Part shown: in pieces, positions 7,895-10,668 of the stretch | Numbering within the stretch: position 1 is the first letter of the stretch | How the letters are laid out: each line of letters begins with the position of its first letter | Source of the DNA: Bryobacteraceae bacterium | GTDB lineage: Bacteria > Acidobacteriota > Terriglobia > Bryobacterales > Bryobacteraceae | DNA length: 10,668 nucleotides | Direction of reading: 5' to 3' | NCBI GenBank assembly: GCA_947456995.1 | Contig: CANGVB010000066.1 | Location: 1 to 10,668 of the forward strand | Made by a program: the position numbers and the translations under genes | The notes under the pieces: model-generated | What the model was told of the DNA's origin: nothing | Seen by the model: the letters and a program-made list of their open reading frames with translations, nothing else | The model's database searches: none

Positions 7895-7907
7895 AAATAG
7901 ATTATGC
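7891..7907. promoter_or_regulatory. Dyad between lpxA and lpxD, possible overlapping promoters or operator
   Basis: Only 9 bases separate the divergent ATGs of lpxA (7894) and lpxD (7904). The region forms a perfect inverted repeat, GCATAA-N5-TTATGC, that contains both start codons. Read toward lpxA, CATAAT (7906 to 7901, 5 of 6 matches to TATAAT) ends 6 bases before the ATG. Read toward lpxD, CATAAA (7892-7897, 4 of 6) also ends 6 bases before the ATG. That spacing would put transcription starts at or next to the initiator A, meaning leaderless mRNAs. No SD exists on either side and I find no convincing -35 boxes, so the promoter call is tentative. A dyad of this size could equally be a repressor site. 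Confidence 0.4.
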
Positions 7908-8974
7908 GTGTTCGTGAACTGGCTCAGCGACTGGGTCTCAATTTTGAAGGCGACGGAGAAAGAAATCTCTCCGGAGCAGCCGAGCTCGAAAGGGCTGGCA
8001 CTGAAGATGTTGCCTTCGTAGGATCGAAGAAATTCTGGAAGCTAGCCGAAGCTTCGGCCGCCGGCTGCCTCATCGTTACCTTTGACTATCCATCGGGAGA
8101 TCGTACGATGATTCGCGCGGCAGAGCCGCGTGCCGCCTTCGCTGGCAGCCTCATGCTCCTTTACCCCGCATCCTCCCCCCAGCCCGGCGTAGCCCCCAGC
8201 GCAGCCATCGAAACGGATGTCAGCCTTGGAGACCAAGTCTCAATTGCACCTCACACAACGATCGGATCTGCTTCTACAATTGGAGACCGCGTCCAGATTC
8301 TTGCCGGTTGCAGCATCGGACGAAACGTCAAGATCGGCAAAGACTCGGTCATCCATCCGCGAGTCACAATCTACGATGGCGTCGAGATCGGCGAGCGCGC
8401 AATCATCCATTCGGGTGCGGTCATCGGGGCTGATGGCTTTGGCTTTGTGCCTATGAATGGCGAATGGAAAAAATTCCCTCAGGTTGGAGGCGTCAAAATC
8501 GGCAACGATGTCGAGATTGGAGCCAACACTTGCATCGATCGTGCGGCGCTAGGCGTTACGTTCATTGGCAATGGTGTCAAGCTCGACAATATGGTGCACA
8601 TCGCACACAATTGCCAGATTGGCGATCACGTGGTTATCGCTGCGCAGACGGGTTTGTCTGGAGGAGTGATTGTTGAGCATCATGCCATCATCGGTGGTCA
8701 GGTTGGGATTGGCGACAAGGCTCGCATTGAGAGCGGTGCCGTGCTGGGCTCTGGCTGTGGAGTTTTGACTTCAAAAATCGTTCGTGCCGGTCAGCCCGTC
8801 TGGGGTACGCCGGCCAGACCGCTTAGAGAGTACCTTGAGCAATTGGCTCTGGTAGCTCGCCTACCCGAAACGAAGAACCAGCTTCTTCAAATTCAGGATG
8901 CGCTGAATGCTCTTGCGGAGCGGGCGGGACTTCCACCGTCAACTCCAATTGAGCCGGGTCCTGAACCTGACTAG
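7904..8974 (+). CDS. lpxD: UDP-3-O-acylglucosamine N-acyltransferase LpxD
   Basis: LpxD adds the N-linked 3-hydroxyacyl chain to UDP-3-O-acylglucosamine, the third step of lipid A synthesis, in the cytoplasm. The 356-residue protein has the expected order: an N-terminal uridine-binding domain (about 1-100, beginning [18 protein letters not shown]), hexapeptide repeats (about 100-305), and a C-terminal helix ([17 protein letters not shown]). The catalytic histidine is expected at His235 in VHIAHN (231-236), preceded by [19 protein letters not shown] and followed by [16 protein letters not shown] (175-182) is also typical. The start agrees with the usual LpxD N-terminus but has no SD. It is divergent from lpxA and isolated from the fabZ/lpxB genes that often accompany lpxD. 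The last 152 bases overlap the convergent kinase-like gene. The final 20 or so residues (Pro-rich) are beyond the conserved fold. Confidence 0.96.
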   Translation: MRVRELAQRLGLNFEGDGERNLSGAAELERAGTEDVAFVGSKKFWKLAEASAAGCLIVTFDYPSGDRTMIRAAEPRAAFAGSLMLLYPASSPQPGVAPSAAIETDVSLGDQVSIAPHTTIGSASTIGDRVQILAGCSIGRNVKIGKDSVIHPRVTIYDGVEIGERAIIHSGAVIGADGFGFVPMNGEWKKFPQVGGVKIGNDVEIGANTCIDRAALGVTFIGNGVKLDNMVHIAHNCQIGDHVVIAAQTGLSGGVIVEHHAIIGGQVGIGDKARIESGAVLGSGCGVLTSKIVRAGQPVWGTPARPLREYLEQLALVARLPETKNQLLQIQDALNALAERAGLPPSTPIEPGPEPD

Positions 8975-9581
8975 TCAATGTGGCTGAGTTTTGAGAAGCA
9001 ATTCGTTCCATCCACTCCAGTGTCAAACTGGACCCCGGTGGCAGACTCGAGTCATCCAGGTTCTGGCCTTCCGCTCTCACACGCAACAGGATGCTGCCGC
9101 TTGAAAGCACAAACGTTTCAACCAGGATTTCAGTACCTGGCCTGGCGACGGTCCTGAAGAATCGACAAATCCCTTGCACCATTTCGCGCGCCTGTTGGAA
9201 ATCCATCCACACCGGCGCGCCTGCCAGCGCGAGATCGAAATGGGGCCAGTAGGAATCGTGCTGCACTTGTTCAAAAACAAACTCACTGAAAAGCTCGTCA
9301 AGATCGACTGCTTCTGGATGAGTGGTGCTTTGTCTTGCCAGAGAAAGAGTATCGTTCAGAATCCACCCGCTCTGTTCGACCAGATGTCGAAGGCGAGTGA
9401 GTTGTTCCAGAACGCGAGGATCGCTATGAGGAAGTGCAAGCTCCAGGTAATAAGCGATCGATTCGATCGTACTAAGAGGCTGACGTAGCTCATGAGCAAG
9501 ATTGTGGAGTAAAGATTCGTTGGATTGCGGCATCGACGAAAAAAAATAAACTTGTGCCGGGGGAGCTTCCACAGTATACAT
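8823..9581 (-). CDS. Histidine-kinase-like protein with HisKA domain and degenerate ATPase domain
   Basis: A soluble protein of up to 252 residues with no transmembrane or sensor segment. Residues 20-85 are a good HisKA dimerisation domain with phospho-acceptor His30 in [14 protein letters not shown]. Residues about 95-218 lie where the HATPase_c domain should be, but the N-box position ([16 protein letters not shown], 127-142) has no Asn. The DxGxG motif is replaced by AEGQNL, and the G2 region reads [15 protein letters not shown]. It may therefore be unable to bind ATP and act as a phosphotransfer or dimerisation partner, or as a pseudokinase (inference). No response regulator is next to it. 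The start is uncertain: ATG 9581 has GGAG only 2 bases away, while ATG 9533 (Met17) would suit a promoter at 9573-9578. The C-terminal tail, about 35 residues, is encoded opposite the 3' end of lpxD. Confidence 0.72.
   Translation of the reverse strand: MYTVEAPPAQVYFFSSMPQSNESLLHNLAHELRQPLSTIESIAYYLELALPHSDPRVLEQLTRLRHLVEQSGWILNDTLSLARQSTTHPEAVDLDELFSEFVFEQVQHDSYWPHFDLALAGAPVWMDFQQAREMVQGICRFFRTVARPGTEILVETFVLSSGSILLRVRAEGQNLDDSSLPPGSSLTLEWMERIASQNSATLTSQVQDPAQLELTVEVPPAPQEHSAHPEFEEAGSSFRVGELPEPIAQGTL
9573..9580. promoter_or_regulatory. Possible shared -10 element between the kinase-like gene and the Gfo/Idh/MocA gene
   Basis: The palindrome GTATAC (9574-9579) gives a -10-like hexamer on both strands: TATACA (9575-9580) toward the oxidoreductase and TATACT (9578 to 9573) toward the kinase-like gene. 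On the + strand TTGTGC (9552-9557) sits 17 bases upstream as a weak -35, and the ATG at 9588 follows after 7 bases, which again fits a leaderless transcript. On the - strand a start near 9566 would leave the ATG at 9533 with a leader of about 33 bases. Symmetric -10 elements driving divergent transcription are an established bacterial arrangement; use of this one is inferred. Confidence 0.35.
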
Positions 9582-9587
9582 AACTCC

Positions 9588-10668
9588 ATGACCAGAAGAA
9601 CGGCCTTATTTTTGTCATCGCCTTTGTGGGCTCAAAACAGTACCAGGTACCGCACTGCCATTATTGGGGCGGGCTGGTGGGGCAACAACATCCTTCGTTG
9701 CGCAATGGAAGCCGGTCAGTCAAAAATCGTCGGCATCGCCGACGTGGATGAACGTGCCATCGCCGCAACATCAGCAGAGGTGGCCAAGCTTACCGGCGAT
9801 CAACCCAATCGCTATCGCGACTATCGCGAGATGCTCGCCAAAGAGAAGCCCGAGATCTGTATCGTCGCCACCCCAGACCACTGGCACGCACTTCCCGTTA
9901 TCGCTGCTCTCAAAGCCGGTGCACACGTTTACGTCGAGAAACCGATCAGCCATACGCTGCGCGAAGGCTCCGCCATGCTCAAGACCGCTCGTGATACCCA
10001 GCGCCTGGTCCAGGTAGGAACACATCGCCGCATGTCTCCACACTGCATCTCAGGTATGGACTTCCTCAAGAGCGGCAAGGTCGGAAAGATTGGCATGGTG
10101 CGCGCATTCGTCGGCAGCGCCGGCGGCGCAGGCGTCAAAACGCCCGATAGCGAGGCTCCTGCAGGCCTGGATTGGGACGCCTGGTGCGGCCCGGCACCCT
10201 ACAGGCCATACAACAAAACGATCCATCCTAGAGGCTTCCGGCAATTCATGGATTTCGCCAACGGAACTGTCGGCGATTGGGGAATCCACTGGTTCGACCA
10301 GCTCCTCTGGTGGACCGAAGAAAAGTACCCACGTAAAGTCTTCTCGACCGGTGGGCGCTTCATCCGCCAGGACAATACCGATGCCCCCGACACTCTGATT
10401 ACCAGCTTTGAGTTTGAGAGCTTCCGTTGCACCTGGGAGCACCGCCTCTACGCCAACAACAACGCCGAGAAGGCCGCCATTGGCTGCTACTTCTACGGCA
10501 CCGAAGGCACCTTCCACATGGGCTGGCGCGACGGCTGGTCCTTTTTTCCTTCAGATGCCAAACAGCCTACGATCCACGTCGAGCCGCAACTCAACGCGCC
10601 AGACGGCCAGAACATCCGCGAGCTCTGGAAAGACTTTCTCGATTCCATCGCAGCCAAACGCCTGCCCG
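9588..10668 (+). CDS. Gfo/Idh/MocA family oxidoreductase (3' end outside window)
   Basis: The first 360 residues of an NAD(P)-dependent sugar or polyol oxidoreductase. The N-terminus MTRRTALFLSSPLWAQ carries a twin arginine (Arg3-Arg4) and a short hydrophobic stretch ending in PLWAQ, suggesting Tat export, though it is shorter than most Tat signals. The Rossmann domain (about 22-145) has GAGWWG (27-32), an ADVDE acidic end after the second strand (51-55), ATPDHWH (94-100) and EKP (117-119), the signature lysine being Lys118. The C-terminal alpha/beta domain shows GDWGIHWFD (229-237), with Asp230 and His234 as likely active-site residues. The frame stays open to the window edge. The family is common in Acidobacteria and Planctomycetes, often near carbohydrate genes; the substrate is unknown. 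No SD is seen, and the start is 6 bases from the alternative start of the divergent kinase-like gene. Confidence 0.92.
   Translation, partial: MTRRTALFLSSPLWAQNSTRYRTAIIGAGWWGNNILRCAMEAGQSKIVGIADVDERAIAATSAEVAKLTGDQPNRYRDYREMLAKEKPEICIVATPDHWHALPVIAALKAGAHVYVEKPISHTLREGSAMLKTARDTQRLVQVGTHRRMSPHCISGMDFLKSGKVGKIGMVRAFVGSAGGAGVKTPDSEAPAGLDWDAWCGPAPYRPYNKTIHPRGFRQFMDFANGTVGDWGIHWFDQLLWWTEEKYPRKVFSTGGRFIRQDNTDAPDTLITSFEFESFRCTWEHRLYANNNAEKAAIGCYFYGTEGTFHMGWRDGWSFFPSDAKQPTIHVEPQLNAPDGQNIRELWKDFLDSIAAKRLP

Noticed and set aside
7904..8974. Repeated hexapeptide-coding pattern in lpxD (and lpxA) considered as a DNA repeat array
   Set aside because: The periodicity is at the protein level (left-handed beta-helix); the DNA units are not alike enough to be a repeat element or CRISPR.
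8968..8977. Perfect 10-base palindrome TGACTAGTCA covering the lpxD stop codon, considered as terminator or operator
   Set aside because: The stem is too short, is not GC-rich and has no U-tract on either strand; it lies within the kinase-like coding region and is likely chance.
9539..9546. Run of eight A, considered as a slippage site or as the U-tract of a terminator
   Set aside because: No GC-rich hairpin precedes it on either strand, and it lies in the leader or first codons of the kinase-like gene with no frame change needed.
9664..10138. Open frames in other registers within the oxidoreductase gene
   Set aside because: The frame starting at 9588 has the full Gfo/Idh/MocA motif set and is open to the window edge; the others have none.

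Overview
The window looks like chromosomal DNA of a Gram-negative bacterium with a lipopolysaccharide outer membrane. It carries lpxA, lpxD and a complete tripartite RND efflux system. The mannonate dehydratase variant, the double zinc-ribbon protein, the secreted Gfo/Idh/MocA oxidoreductase and the style of the RND permease together resemble Acidobacteriota, perhaps the Solibacter/Bryobacter side. That placement is inferred from family resemblance, not from a marker gene. I see no mobile elements, CRISPR arrays, tRNA or rRNA. Coding density is very high: no stretch longer than 46 bases between adjacent genes lacks a gene.

Layout. (1) 2-771, + strand: the 3' end of a mannonate dehydratase gene, then a small double zinc-ribbon protein. 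(2) 777-7894, - strand: a tight five-gene block, in transcription order lpxA, a TolC-type outer membrane factor, an RND permease, its periplasmic adaptor, and a secreted protein of unknown function. Two junctions are 4-base ATGA overlaps, one has a 3-base gap and the last a 46-base gap, so this is very probably one operon. (3) 7904-8974, + strand: lpxD, divergent from lpxA with only 9 bases between the two start codons. (4) 8823-9581, - strand: a small protein with a histidine-kinase dimerisation domain and a degenerate ATPase domain, whose 3' end overlaps the 3' end of lpxD by 152 bases. (5) 9588 to the window end, + strand: a Gfo/Idh/MocA oxidoreductase, cut off by the window edge.

How the genes fit together. 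LpxA and LpxD carry out the first and third steps of lipid A synthesis. They are controlled here from one very compact divergent start region that contains a perfect dyad, GCATAA-N5-TTATGC, in which both start codons are embedded. Because the pump genes follow lpxA with overlapping codons, expression of the export machinery should rise and fall with lipid A synthesis. Mannonate dehydratase (hexuronate breakdown) and the Gfo/Idh/MocA protein (sugar or polyol oxidoreduction) sit at the two ends and suggest carbohydrate catabolism, with no direct link to the central block.

The points most worth a second look are the lpxA-efflux operon, the two SD-less divergent start regions that look suited to leaderless transcription, the altered proton-relay residues of the RND permease, and the kinase-like protein that lacks recognisable ATP-binding motifs.
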